A stretch of 64,000 bases of DNA from Chitinophagaceae bacterium (lineage in GTDB: Bacteria > Bacteroidota > Bacteroidia > Chitinophagales > Chitinophagaceae), in NCBI GenBank assembly GCA_016720745.1, contig JADKKA010000022.1:1364001-1428000 (forward strand). The letters are read 5' to 3'. Both the position numbers and the translations under genes were made by a program. Under the pieces are notes generated by a model, which had not been told where the DNA came from, searched no databases, and saw only the letters and a program-made list of their open reading frames with translations. Positions 52,209-60,820 of the stretch are shown here, in pieces (positions within the stretch are counted from its first letter, which is position 1; the number at the start of each line of letters is the position of its first letter).

Positions 52209-52979
52209 TTATCTCCATTTCAGCAGTTTCACTTTCCGGATCAGCCGGGTGGTAACTTTGCTGTTGTAAGTATGTTCGGGGTCGTCTTTAATTTTTTGTA
52301 ATAAAGGGAGGGCAAAGTCATAATCCTTGTTCCTTACATAACCAAGAGCCAGGTAATATTCCGAATCATCATTATAAACCGGTTTGGAGCTGAGTCTGTT
52401 ACTTTCCAGTTGTTCTTTCAGCAGGCGAATGGCCAGGGGATCATTTTTCTTTTCCAATGCTGCAACGGCAGTCAGGAATCGGTCGCGGATCCCGGCACCC
52501 GCTCCCTCCTGGTAAAGTTTCAATACTTCATCAAACTGGTTTCCTTCAAATGCCTTTTCTATTGCGGTACTACTGTTACCATCCCCGCTTCTCATATTAC
52601 TTAATTCATAAGTATGGTATCCTGATGCAAAAACTTTGTCAGGAGAGAGGCTGAAAAAACTATACGCCAGCCAGGAACCGACCAGCAGAATAACAGCAGC
52701 TGCGGCGGCCATACTGTAACGTAGTATTTTTCTTCCACGGCTGATGGGAATTACGGGGGCAGCCAGTTCCAGCATCATTTGCTGATGAACACCGGCTACT
52801 TTATCTTTTAGTCCGAAATACTGTATGGCGGCCCTGGTTTGGCGGAGACTACTCAGTTCTTCCTGCAACTCTGGGCTGGCGCCCAGCTGTTTTTCCAAAT
52901 CGGCTTTCTCCTGTCCGGTGATTTCCCCGTCCAGATACATGACCAGTTTTTCAGACATACCTTGTGTAGAATTATCCAT
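52209..52979 (-). CDS. Anti-sigma-factor-like membrane protein with periplasmic repeat domain
   Basis: 256 residues. The cytoplasmic N-terminus (MYLDGEITGQEKADLEKQL) is that of short anti-sigma domains, though without a zinc HxxxCxxC site. A single helix at about 87-109 follows basic residues (RGRKILRYS), and the remaining 145 residues form helical TPR-like repeats (AIEKAFEGNQFDEVLKLYQE; YYLALGYVRNKDYDFALPLL), expected to be in the periplasm. It overlaps the ECF sigma gene by eight bases and is almost certainly its regulator. Confidence 0.82.
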   Translation of the reverse strand: MDNSTQGMSEKLVMYLDGEITGQEKADLEKQLGASPELQEELSSLRQTRAAIQYFGLKDKVAGVHQQMMLELAAPVIPISRGRKILRYSMAAAAAVILLVGSWLAYSFFSLSPDKVFASGYHTYELSNMRSGDGNSSTAIEKAFEGNQFDEVLKLYQEGAGAGIRDRFLTAVAALEKKNDPLAIRLLKEQLESNRLSSKPVYNDDSEYYLALGYVRNKDYDFALPLLQKIKDDPEHTYNSKVTTRLIRKVKLLKWR

Positions 52980-53577
52980 TTAATAAGTTTTTCAGTGACT
53001 CTCTTAATGCCGGTTTTTCATGCAGCATTTGTTCGAGTTGTTTCAGGCATTTGTATTTTTTATTCCGAACCACCTGCTCATTTTCATAATCGGTGGCATC
53101 AACTATTTCCCGCATCGAAAGGTTTTCATAATAGAAAAGGGTCAGAATCTTTTTGCAGGTATCTCCGAGTGCTGCCACCAGGCCGGCAATGGCTGCTTTT
53201 TCTTCCCGGTCAGCAATCTGGTGACTGGTATCCATTTCCACTCTATCCTGTCCCCGTTCATATTTCTCTTCCCTTGCCAGGGCCCTTCCCCTTCTTTTCA
53301 GTTCATTCAGCCAGGTATGCCGGTTCATCGAATAGAGGAAGGTCTTGATACTTGAATCCCCCCTGAATTTGCCTTTCTGTACCAGGTCGATAAAACTGAC
53401 AACCACTTCCTGAAAAATATCTTCCGCATCCTGCCTGCTGCCGCTGTTATTCATCACATACCAGCTCAGGCTTTCAAAATAACCCCGGTACAGGCTGCGG
53501 ATCATTTCTTCCGTCCTTTTTCCGGTTTTCAGTCCGGAGATGATTTCCTCATCCGGTAAATTCCTGACCACTTCCAT
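52972..53577 (-). CDS. ECF-type RNA polymerase sigma factor
   Basis: 201 residues. Region 2 (about 15-90) with SRQDAEDIFQEVVVSFIDLV, region 4 (about 125-180) with the helix-turn-helix ILTLFYYENLSMREIVDATDY. Typical of ECF sigma-70 factors that answer envelope signals. ATG 53577 is the first ATG; the TTG at 53622 is also in frame but would lengthen the N-terminus. It is co-transcribed with the overlapping anti-sigma gene. It may control the neighbouring lipoprotein and CHAT genes (inference). Confidence 0.92.
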   Translation of the reverse strand: MEVVRNLPDEEIISGLKTGKRTEEMIRSLYRGYFESLSWYVMNNSGSRQDAEDIFQEVVVSFIDLVQKGKFRGDSSIKTFLYSMNRHTWLNELKRRGRALAREEKYERGQDRVEMDTSHQIADREEKAAIAGLVAALGDTCKKILTLFYYENLSMREIVDATDYENEQVVRNKKYKCLKQLEQMLHEKPALRESLKNLLNG

Positions 53578-53668
53578 TCGAATTCCTTTATTTGTATCCA
53601 AAGAATCTAATTTTGTAACCAAACTAAGACAATTTTACTGAGAATTTTTGTGCCTAAAGTCCCCCTAC

Positions 53669-54181
53669 ATGAACTATTTTGAACTTTTTGAGATCCCGGT
53701 GCAGCTACAGGTCGATAAATCGGTTTTGCCACGTAAGTATTTCGAACTCAGCAGAAGATACCACCCGGATTTCTTTGTAAACGGGACCAGCGAAGAACAG
53801 GCCCTGGCCCTGGAGCGGTCAGCCCTGCTGAATAAGGCCTTTCAAACCTTTCAGCACCCTGATGATACAATCCGTTATGTATTATCGCTGAAAGGGATGC
53901 TGGAAGAAGAAGAAAAATTTACCCTCCCACCTGAATTCCTGATGGAGGTGATGGAGATCAACGAATCCATGATGGAAATGGAGGAGGAGGATCCCGGCTT
54001 ATCAGGGGCTATCTCCCGGCTGGAGGCTGAAATTTACAGTCCGGTTAAAGCTATTATTGAACAATACCGGGATGAAATGGCTACGGAAGCAGATTTGCTT
54101 GCGGTGAAAGAATATTATTTCAAGAAAAAATATATTGACCGTATCAGGAAGCAGCATAATAGTAATTCAGGGATGATATAA
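53669..54181 (+). CDS. hscB: Co-chaperone HscB (J-domain protein)
   Basis: 170 residues. N-terminal J domain with the HPD motif (His32-Pro-Asp34; RRYHPDFF) that stimulates the Hsp70 HscA; the C-terminal helical domain (about 90-165) binds the scaffold IscU. Helps transfer Fe-S clusters. ATG 53669 precedes the conserved NYFELFEIP start. The isc genes are not adjacent here. The tRNA-Leu gene follows 39 bases downstream with its own promoter box. Confidence 0.9.
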   Translation: MNYFELFEIPVQLQVDKSVLPRKYFELSRRYHPDFFVNGTSEEQALALERSALLNKAFQTFQHPDDTIRYVLSLKGMLEEEEKFTLPPEFLMEVMEINESMMEMEEEDPGLSGAISRLEAEIYSPVKAIIEQYRDEMATEADLLAVKEYYFKKKYIDRIRKQHNSNSGMI

Positions 54182-54206
54182 ATTTCTCATTTTACTCTTT
54201 CCCGTT

Positions 54207-54214
54207 TACATTTG
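54207..54214 (+). promoter_or_regulatory. Putative -7 element for tRNA-Leu
   Basis: TACATTTG matches TAnnTTTG and ends six bases before the tRNA 5' end at 54221. Confidence 0.55.
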
Positions 54215-54220
54215 CAGCCT

Positions 54221-54304
54221 GCCCAGATGGCGGAATTGGTAGACGCGTCAGACTCAAAATCTGGTGTCCGCAAGGATGTGCAGGTTCGATTCCTGTTCTG
54301 GGCA
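54221..54304 (+). tRNA. tRNA-Leu (CAA)
   Basis: 84 bases with the long variable arm of a class II tRNA. Acceptor GCCCAGA/TCTGGGC; anticodon loop CTCAAAA with anticodon CAA at 54255-54257; variable arm GTGTCCGCAAGGATG; T-loop TTCGATT. CCA is not encoded. It is followed at once by a terminator. Confidence 0.96.
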
Positions 54305-54305
54305 C

Positions 54306-54331
54306 AAGGTCGGCTTACGCCGACCTTTTTT
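54306..54331 (+). terminator. Intrinsic terminator of tRNA-Leu
   Basis: Perfect 9-bp stem AAGGTCGGC / GCCGACCTT (54306-54314 with 54319-54327), loop TTAC, then TTTT. It starts two bases after the tRNA 3' end. Confidence 0.92.
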
Positions 54332-54337
54332 GGTTGA

Positions 54338-54723
54338 GCCACTAATTCACGAATCTGTTATTGCAAGTTGTCATCACTTTGTGGCCAATTAAGGCTAATG
54401 TGATTAGCGCCAGATAAGGATTAGTTATAGCCACTAATTCACAAATATGGATTGATCCCTTTGTGTCTTTGAGCCTTTGTGGCTAATCAATACTCCTGAG
54501 ATTGACACTAAAAGAGTTCTATAAAATGCCACTAATTCACGAATGGGTGTTCAATACTTTGTGGCTTTGAGCCTTTGTGGCTAATAAATACTCCTGAGAT
54601 TGACAATAAAAGAATTCTATAAAATGCCACTATTTCACGAATGGGTGTTCTATACTTTGTGGCTTTGAGCCTTTGCAGCGAATAAAAGATTGCAGGGAAA
54701 GTCTATGATTATTATTCAGAAGG
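54338..54723 (+). repeat. Four-copy tandem repeat, period about 98 bp
   Basis: Copies start at 54338, 54430, 54528 and 54626, each with GCCACTAATTCACGAAT, followed after about 20-30 bases by TTTGTGGCTTTGAGCCTTTG and TGGCTAAT. Copies 3 and 4 are very close; copy 1 is the most diverged. No reading frame spans them. This fills the whole gap between tRNA-Leu and the Na/Pi gene. Confidence 0.88.
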
Positions 54724-54748
54724 CTAATTTCCTTACAGGTTCTTCACC

Positions 54749-56410
54749 TTAACGAATAAAGCCTGGTAGTTCATCAAAATAGGCTGCCTCCTTTTTATCA
54801 AACAGACAATCCTTCATTGCAAAAACAAAGGATTTAAATGCGGTATAAATTTCCCTGTTGAAATTGAGCAGGGTGGTAATTTCTGTTTCACTTAAGCCGC
54901 CTGCAGTATTTTCCTTATAGAATTCCTGTACTGTTGCTGCATAACCGGCCGTGACGGAGTGATAGATATCAGCCAGCTCCTCTACTTTAGCTAAATGAGC
55001 TGGCACCAGCATTGGACAGGCTTTTTGAGAAAACTGTATTAAGGTTGCTCTGGTTTGTCCGTAAAAAGCAAATTTTATATCATTGGAAGAATGCTCCAGC
55101 TGATACATGTCCGGGAGGGCATCTTTGATACTTTTAGCCGCATACATCGCATTGCGGATCGCGGCAACCAACCGCTCCAGTCTGGCCGCTTCTTCCGGAA
55201 TCAGCACCTGCTGGTGCAGGCGGATACAAAAACCATGAATATCACCATACAGGTATTTAAGATGCTCATATTTTTCATGGACGCTCATGGACTGGTAGCG
55301 CTTCTTGACAGTGAGGTCATGGCAGGAACTGTCTTTTAATTGAAAACCCTCCTGTGCATACTGCAACACCATTCTGATAAAGGTTCTTGTTTCGTTATCC
55401 AGTGCCATCAAAGCGGCTTGCGGCAATTGTAAATCAGACCGGTGAATAAAACTGGTTTCTTCCTCATTCCGGCTATTCCTGTTTTCAAGAAAATGACTGA
55501 GTCGACCCAGGAATGGATAAAAAATCAGGATGCTGAGCAGGTTGACCAGGGTCTGAAAAAAAACAAGGGCCAGCAGTTTATCACTAACCCCTAAGCTAAC
55601 AGTAACCCAATGGCTCAGCGGCTGAAGGAAAATAAAGACAATGAGTACCGTGACTACATTGAAAATAAAATTCCCCATGGCCACGCTTCTTTTTGCACGG
55701 GCCCCTCTGATACCGGCTATGAATAACTTAATGGTTGTACCCAACTCCGACCCCAGCATCAGGGCAATACCATCATTAAAGCTGATAGCTCCCGCATACA
55801 GGGCCGTCAGGATGATGGCAATGGTGGCCGCACTGGACTGTATAAGCGTGGTGATAACAAATCCGCTGAGCAGAAATACAACCAGGGGAGCTTCCCGAAT
55901 GCTATTAAAATCCAGACTTGCCACGACCCCTTCCATTCCGGTTTTCATGTAGGCAAGGCCAATAAAAAGAAAACTGAATCCAAAGAAAAAACGACTCAGG
56001 TTATGTCCCCTACCCTGTTGCGGAAAAAGGGCAAATCCCAATCCGGCAATCCCTGCAACCGGTAAAGCCATATCACTGATATTATAACTAAAACCGGCCA
56101 TCAAAACAATCCATCCGGTTATAGTGGAACCCAGGTTGGCCCCGAGCACCAGGGCCAGTGCATTCCGGGTACTGATGATCCTGGCACCAACAAAAGCGAG
56201 TACCAGAAGATTGACAACCGAACTGCTTTGCAGTAAGGCCGTGATCAGCACACCTCCTGCAATCGCTTTTACCTTGTTTTCTGTTTGTTTTTTCAGGAAA
56301 AGCTTGAATTGCCTTCCTGTCATTTGCCTTAGGGATTCCTCCATGAACCGGGTACCGAGCAGAAACAGGGCCACGCCTGCAAGCATTTGCCAAAATTCGA
56401 GTCCTTGCAT
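54749..56410 (-). CDS. Na/Pi cotransporter family protein
   Basis: 553 residues. Two repeated QSS-type motifs (LLQSSSVVNLL near residue 60, LIQSSAATIAIIL near 190) mark the NptA/SLC34-like phosphate cotransporter fold within about eight helices (1-310). The C-terminal 220 residues form a PhoU-like helical domain. Imports phosphate with Na+, or exports it in some homologues. ATG start. The small membrane-protein gene lies 30 bases upstream on the same strand. Confidence 0.92.
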   Translation of the reverse strand: MQGLEFWQMLAGVALFLLGTRFMEESLRQMTGRQFKLFLKKQTENKVKAIAGGVLITALLQSSSVVNLLVLAFVGARIISTRNALALVLGANLGSTITGWIVLMAGFSYNISDMALPVAGIAGLGFALFPQQGRGHNLSRFFFGFSFLFIGLAYMKTGMEGVVASLDFNSIREAPLVVFLLSGFVITTLIQSSAATIAIILTALYAGAISFNDGIALMLGSELGTTIKLFIAGIRGARAKRSVAMGNFIFNVVTVLIVFIFLQPLSHWVTVSLGVSDKLLALVFFQTLVNLLSILIFYPFLGRLSHFLENRNSRNEEETSFIHRSDLQLPQAALMALDNETRTFIRMVLQYAQEGFQLKDSSCHDLTVKKRYQSMSVHEKYEHLKYLYGDIHGFCIRLHQQVLIPEEAARLERLVAAIRNAMYAAKSIKDALPDMYQLEHSSNDIKFAFYGQTRATLIQFSQKACPMLVPAHLAKVEELADIYHSVTAGYAATVQEFYKENTAGGLSETEITTLLNFNREIYTAFKSFVFAMKDCLFDKKEAAYFDELPGFIR

Positions 56411-56440
56411 CTGGGTAATTTAAGCAAATCCGGTATAACA

Positions 56441-56704
56441 TCATTTTCCACCTTTCAACCTGCCGGATGACAGGAAGATGTTGCGCTGAATGAAAATTTC
56501 ATGCAGTTTGAATAAAACCAATGCGATGATACTCCTGCCGCTGTACAAAAGGAGGGTCAGGAAAAAAAACATAAAAAGCCAACCCAGGAAAACTGGATCA
56601 ACCAATCTTTCATATAGTTTTACTGCAATCAGCATAACTTGCCATTCATCAGCTGAAAGATATTGTTCTACTCTATCCTTTTTGATGAGCGCTATCAAAA
56701 TCAT
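56441..56704 (-). CDS. Small membrane protein, function unknown
   Basis: 87 residues. One hydrophobic segment of about 28 residues (38-66) flanked by charged ends (N-terminal KKDRVEQYLSADEW, C-terminal RLKGGK). ATG start, 30 bases ahead of the Na/Pi gene and likely on the same transcript. Divergent from the phospholipase D-like gene with a gap of 39 bases. No family recognised. Confidence 0.6.
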   Translation of the reverse strand: MILIALIKKDRVEQYLSADEWQVMLIAVKLYERLVDPVFLGWLFMFFFLTLLLYSGRSIIALVLFKLHEIFIQRNIFLSSGRLKGGK

Positions 56705-56743
56705 TTGTGACCCTGATCATCATAAAGTGTTCCCGGGAAACCG

Positions 56744-57925
56744 ATGATTGTAAAAGGAAAAACTGACATGAAAAATGAAGGCTATTCCAATCAAAATCAG
56801 GTAATGCTGATCAAAGGTGGGCGTGATTATTTCGACCGGCTCCACCAAATGATTCGCGAGGCCAGGTATTGTATCTGGCTGCAGTTTTACATTTTCATGG
56901 ATGATGAAACAGGCCTGGCGGTTGTTGATTTACTGATTCAGGCTGCCCGCCGGCAGGTGGCTGTTTATCTGCTGGCAGATGGATATGCCTCTCAGCGCTT
57001 AAGTAATGCGACCATCTCTGCTCTTCAAAATGCAGGAGTACAGTTCAAATGGTTTGAACCACTTTTTAAAAGCAGAAAATTTTATTTTGGCCGCCGGATG
57101 CACCATAAACTGGTGGTAACAGATGGTCTGTATGCCATGGCAGGTGGTATCAATATCAGCAACCGTTATAATGATATGCCAGGTACCGCCGCCTGGATGG
57201 ATATGGCCCTTTATTGCGAAGGAAGCGAAGTACAAAAAATGTTGCAGGTCTGCCAGCAACTATGGGGTCGTGACCAGATTTACAACTGGCAGGATCAGGT
57301 CAATCAACTGATTCAAAAAAAATCAGCAGCCGGCGTTCAGCAGGTAAGGGTTCGTCGAAATGACTGGGTGAAAAGAAAAAACCAGGTCACCCGCAGCTAT
57401 CTGTCCATGCTTTTATATGCCCGGGAAGAAATCATCATCATGTGCAGTTATTTCCTTCCGGGGAGGGTATTCAGAAGAGAAATAGCCAATGCCATTAAAA
57501 GAGGGGTTAAAATCAGACTGATCCTGGCAGGCCATTCTGATGTGATGGTAGCCAAACATGCCGAACGATTTCTCTATCACTGGCTTTTAAAAAAAGGGGC
57601 TTTCATTTATGAATACCAGCCAACAATTCTGCATGCAAAAATGGCTGTTTGTGATGCAGCATTTGTTACGGTGGGTTCCTACAATGTAAATAATATCAGC
57701 GCCTACGCCAGTCTGGAACTCAATCTGGATGTGGAGGACAATCATTTTGCCTCTCAAACCAAAAAAAGGCTGGAAGAAATTATTTCAACAGATTGTAAAG
57801 AAGTAACTGAACACAACTGGCAGGCCCGTCCCGGTTTTTTTCTTTGGATCTGGCAAAGACTCTGTTACGTTTTTATCAAAACCCTGCTGCGCCTGATTAC
57901 TTTTTATTTTAAACAGGAAGAATAG
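56744..57925 (+). CDS. Cardiolipin synthase-like phospholipase D family protein
   Basis: 393 residues with two HKD motifs: HHKLVVTDG (about residue 122) followed by GGINIS, and HAKMAVCDAAFVTVGS (about 300). Two HKD domains in this arrangement are those of cardiolipin synthases (ClsB type), which join phosphatidyl groups. There is no N-terminal membrane helix as in ClsA; the C-terminal 25 residues are amphipathic and hydrophobic and may hold it to the membrane. ATG 56744; ATG 56768 is a possible alternative. Confidence 0.87.
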   Translation: MIVKGKTDMKNEGYSNQNQVMLIKGGRDYFDRLHQMIREARYCIWLQFYIFMDDETGLAVVDLLIQAARRQVAVYLLADGYASQRLSNATISALQNAGVQFKWFEPLFKSRKFYFGRRMHHKLVVTDGLYAMAGGINISNRYNDMPGTAAWMDMALYCEGSEVQKMLQVCQQLWGRDQIYNWQDQVNQLIQKKSAAGVQQVRVRRNDWVKRKNQVTRSYLSMLLYAREEIIIMCSYFLPGRVFRREIANAIKRGVKIRLILAGHSDVMVAKHAERFLYHWLLKKGAFIYEYQPTILHAKMAVCDAAFVTVGSYNVNNISAYASLELNLDVEDNHFASQTKKRLEEIISTDCKEVTEHNWQARPGFFLWIWQRLCYVFIKTLLRLITFYFKQEE

Positions 57926-57963
57926 TTGGTTTGATCATGAATCAAATCCAGCTCAGCTTCGTT

Positions 57964-58356
57964 TTATGCCTGCTGGTTCAGGAATAATGGCAATCCGGAT
58001 TTCCAGTCACCATCAATATATAATTCGAAAGAGTACCGGCCCGGTTTCTCAAATTGCAACTGGTTAAAATTAACAACGATGTTGATGGTAACCAGGTCCC
58101 TGCCTTCGGGTTTTCCAATCTGGATATTCCCTTCAACCGGCCGGATCACTTCTACCCCTTCTTTATTGATCAGTCTGAGTTTAAATGAGTGCTCCCCCGC
58201 CTCTTTGGCAGCAAAGCGGAGCCGGCAGGCAATACTGCAGGAGGAATGCTGAACGGGAAACTGAAGGGCATTGATACTATCAAATGTGCCAACAACGGTT
58301 AATTTGGATTGGTTATCCTGTGCAAAATCGGCAAGACTGAATATTTCTATTTCCAT
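57964..58356 (-). CDS. DUF6941-like protein
   Basis: 130 residues, beta-rich, no signal peptide. The opening EIEIFSLADFAQDNQSKLTV then VGTFDSINAL, and the closing PGRYSFELYIDG, match what I remember of DUF6941, a small protein family of unknown function. ATG start. A 19-bp palindrome lies seven bases upstream (58364-58382). Confidence 0.6.
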   Translation of the reverse strand: MEIEIFSLADFAQDNQSKLTVVGTFDSINALQFPVQHSSCSIACRLRFAAKEAGEHSFKLRLINKEGVEVIRPVEGNIQIGKPEGRDLVTINIVVNFNQLQFEKPGRYSFELYIDGDWKSGLPLFLNQQA

Positions 58357-58363
58357 GTTTTGG

Positions 58364-58382
58364 TTATTTCAAATTGAAATAA
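58364..58382. promoter_or_regulatory. 19-bp palindrome upstream of the DUF6941-like gene
   Basis: TTATTTCAAATTGAAATAA is a perfect 9-bp inverted repeat around a central A. It occupies the leader or promoter region of the gene starting at 58356. It could be a repressor operator; no regulator gene is near. Confidence 0.4.
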
Positions 58383-58435
58383 GCAAAAAGGAAGCCGTTG
58401 ACCAAGGATATGCCAGAATTGCAGGAATGAAGGAA

Positions 58436-59086
58436 TTACCACATTTTACTGTCCATCTTTGAGATCAGTACTTTCATGGACCGGTCTTCAAAAAGGGTGT
58501 TAGCCAGCAGGAAACGCATTTTGCGGTCATCCGAAAAATCATAATAAGCCGCCAGAACTCCTTTAAATTCATCAGTGATATGAAAACGTCTTCCGTTTTC
58601 GTAATCGAACATTCGCTCATTGGAGGTCAGATAACGGTATTTCTGAGCCAGCTGCTTTACCTGATTTCCATCATACACAAAGAAGAAGCTGGATTTATCA
58701 TACAGCGTATAAAGTGAGAGTTTTTTCCCTCTATATAAAGGCCTGAGTGGTACGGGCCCCTCCGCCGTGCTGTCTTTAAGCATGATGGTATAATCAAGAT
58801 CTCTGATATACTCCAGGTTTCTTTTGACATTTACCACCATCATTTCCTGCTGCTTGTCCTTGTCCAGTATTTCGGCAATCAACGCCCAGGTATATACCTG
58901 GGGATGGTCCAGTTCATGCTTTTTAAAATTGACTTTGTCAGAAGGTGTGCTGTTCTTTTTCCAGGACAATTGCCCGCGAATAGTATCTCCGGTAACCAGT
59001 ACCAGGTAACCTTCCTGGTATTTCTCAAATTGGGAGAATACAGTAAGTGCCGGTACCAGCAGCAAACAGAGGAATAGAGCCCGCAT
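58436..59086 (-). CDS. Secreted protein, function unknown
   Basis: 216 residues. N-terminal signal peptide (about 1-18, ending VFSQ) followed by EGYLVLVTGDTIRGQLSWKK, a pattern common among uncharacterised Bacteroidota exported proteins. Rich in Tyr/Phe/Lys with no catalytic motif. ATG start. It lies between a DUF6941-like and a DUF5723-like gene, all on the minus strand, but the gaps of 79 and 125 bases do not show an operon. Confidence 0.7.
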   Translation of the reverse strand: MRALFLCLLLVPALTVFSQFEKYQEGYLVLVTGDTIRGQLSWKKNSTPSDKVNFKKHELDHPQVYTWALIAEILDKDKQQEMMVVNVKRNLEYIRDLDYTIMLKDSTAEGPVPLRPLYRGKKLSLYTLYDKSSFFFVYDGNQVKQLAQKYRYLTSNERMFDYENGRRFHITDEFKGVLAAYYDFSDDRKMRFLLANTLFEDRSMKVLISKMDSKMW

Positions 59087-59211
59087 ATTGTTGATTTTCC
59101 AGTTTGAAAATAGATGATTTAGCCGAACAGTCTGTCAACCGGAACTAAATATAACGGAGGAAAACGCGAATAGTTGCCTCAAAGCGAAAATCAGTTACTG
59201 GAATTTTCTGA

Positions 59212-60684
59212 TCAGAGTACAGAACCCGGACAGCCATACCTTCCTCCTTTTCTGCCACCACCGCCCCTGCTTCTTTTTTCTCCGGGTGTACGCTCTTCTT
59301 TATCCCGCTTCTGGAAAGGGCGGATATTGACGGCAAGGTAAGCGCCACCGTGCTGCATGGTATTCGTTGTAAATACATTGGATAAATTATGCACCCCGGC
59401 CAGTAATGGGCCCAGTTTCAGGGCTGCTCCCAGCCATACTTCCCCCCTGGTATTGATCGTAAGCGGCAGGTAAATCCCCAATGCCCTCGTTTCAAAACGA
59501 GGCGTTAGCGCGGCAAGGCTCATTTCCCTGACATACAGTTTTTTTTGGCCCAGTAATGATGTAATGGGAAGGGTCAGTTCTGCGTTGATAAAGAGATTGC
59601 CGGTGATTCTCTTGTCTGCATTGATCACCAGTCTGGCCGGTGTGAATACCCTGAAATAACCAGCAAGTTGCTGGATGGATCCTGCTATCTGTGCGATACT
59701 GTCAGGCAGATCCCTGGTAGCTTCCAATCCTTCAAAAGTGGCCTGTACCAGTGAATCGGAAATATTGTCGAGGCTCATCACGGCACTCCTGCTATTGCTG
59801 CTGTACTGGTATTTATTAAAACCCAGATCGAGTAAGGATACACCCAGTTTGAGGTCATATTTATAGTAATCTTCATCCTCTGCGGGTATAATATATTCAG
59901 CTCCCAGGTTCAGGGAAATCGACGACCATGTTTTTTTTAGAAATGCTTTTCTTAATTCCTGATTGGTGCCGGGTTTATCCCACTCATCCAGATTGGAAGA
60001 GTACCCATAATCCAGTTTGCCATCATTTAAAATATAGCCTGCCTGTCCGTGTACCTGACCAGGCTTTAAATACAATTCAGTGCTGTTCACATAGGCGGCG
60101 CCGATACCCCGGTTGATATTTAAGGTGACACCCGCATTCAGTATCCCGTTCTCATTTTCCATGATGCGGCGGGCATAAGTGCCATATATTTCCGCCCAGG
60201 CCTGTCCCCGGATATAAGCCGATAAGGGAGAGTTGGCAAAATTATCTGCCATGAACTGTCGAACAGAACTGATCGTATCTCTCCAGCTGACCATCCCGGT
60301 ATTAAAAGACTGGCCTGATCGGATCGCCGCTCCAAATGCAATGGCCGATTCTTCATTTAGCCTTATCCTCCCATTCAGAATTCGTGCATCCTGATTGGCC
60401 ATCAGGAAGTATTTATTACTCCCCTGCACGGCGTCAATGCGGGTATTGGATGAAGGCTTTAATAGGGATAAATTATTGATAACAACCGCATTGCTGCTAT
60501 GTCTGGCCTGTACTGAAAACAGCGTAAGGTCCCAGGAATAAGGCACATGTACGATGGATGCCGGGTTATTGGTAACTCCCAGGCTACCGGCATAAGATGA
60601 TCCATGCACGGCCTGATAATTTTGAGAAGATCCGAAAAACGGAATGAAAATCAGTATCAGTAAAATCCGGTATCTGCCGCTCAT
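59212..60684 (-). CDS. DUF5723-type outer-membrane protein
   Basis: 490 residues. Signal peptide (residues 1-20, ending GSSQ), then AVHGSSYAGSLGVTNNPASI, the N-terminus I associate with DUF5723 proteins. The remainder alternates short amphipathic strands and turns consistent with a beta-barrel. The C-terminal tail is unusual: RDKEERTPGEKRSRGGGGRK, a basic, glycine-rich extension after the last strand. ATG 60684 directly precedes the signal peptide; ATG 60705 is also in frame. Confidence 0.75.
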   Translation of the reverse strand: MSGRYRILLILIFIPFFGSSQNYQAVHGSSYAGSLGVTNNPASIVHVPYSWDLTLFSVQARHSSNAVVINNLSLLKPSSNTRIDAVQGSNKYFLMANQDARILNGRIRLNEESAIAFGAAIRSGQSFNTGMVSWRDTISSVRQFMADNFANSPLSAYIRGQAWAEIYGTYARRIMENENGILNAGVTLNINRGIGAAYVNSTELYLKPGQVHGQAGYILNDGKLDYGYSSNLDEWDKPGTNQELRKAFLKKTWSSISLNLGAEYIIPAEDEDYYKYDLKLGVSLLDLGFNKYQYSSNSRSAVMSLDNISDSLVQATFEGLEATRDLPDSIAQIAGSIQQLAGYFRVFTPARLVINADKRITGNLFINAELTLPITSLLGQKKLYVREMSLAALTPRFETRALGIYLPLTINTRGEVWLGAALKLGPLLAGVHNLSNVFTTNTMQHGGAYLAVNIRPFQKRDKEERTPGEKRSRGGGGRKGGRYGCPGSVL

Positions 60685-60778
60685 AAGCCTGCCCTCTTTG
60701 ATCATTTGGTACCCGGCAAAATACATACTGTAACCAGATTTGTGAGTAATTATTGACAAATTATGACCCAGGTCCTGC

Positions 60779-60807
60779 TTTTGCAGTTCACCAGATGATT
60801 ACATTTG
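60779..60807 (+). promoter_or_regulatory. Putative promoter for the RRM protein gene
   Basis: TTTTG (60779-60783), 16 bases, then TACATTTG (60800-60807), ending 13 bases before the ATG at 60821. Confidence 0.55.
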
Positions 60808-60820
60808 CTAAAACGAACGT

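Noticed and set aside
54338..54723. CRISPR array
   Set aside because: The repeat period is about 98 bases with similar, not unique, spacers and no 25-40 base exact repeat; no cas genes are in the window.
58271..58462. 63-residue plus-strand frame opposite the DUF6941-like gene
   Set aside because: Mixed low-quality sequence on the antisense strand, spanning the palindrome; no start signal or family.
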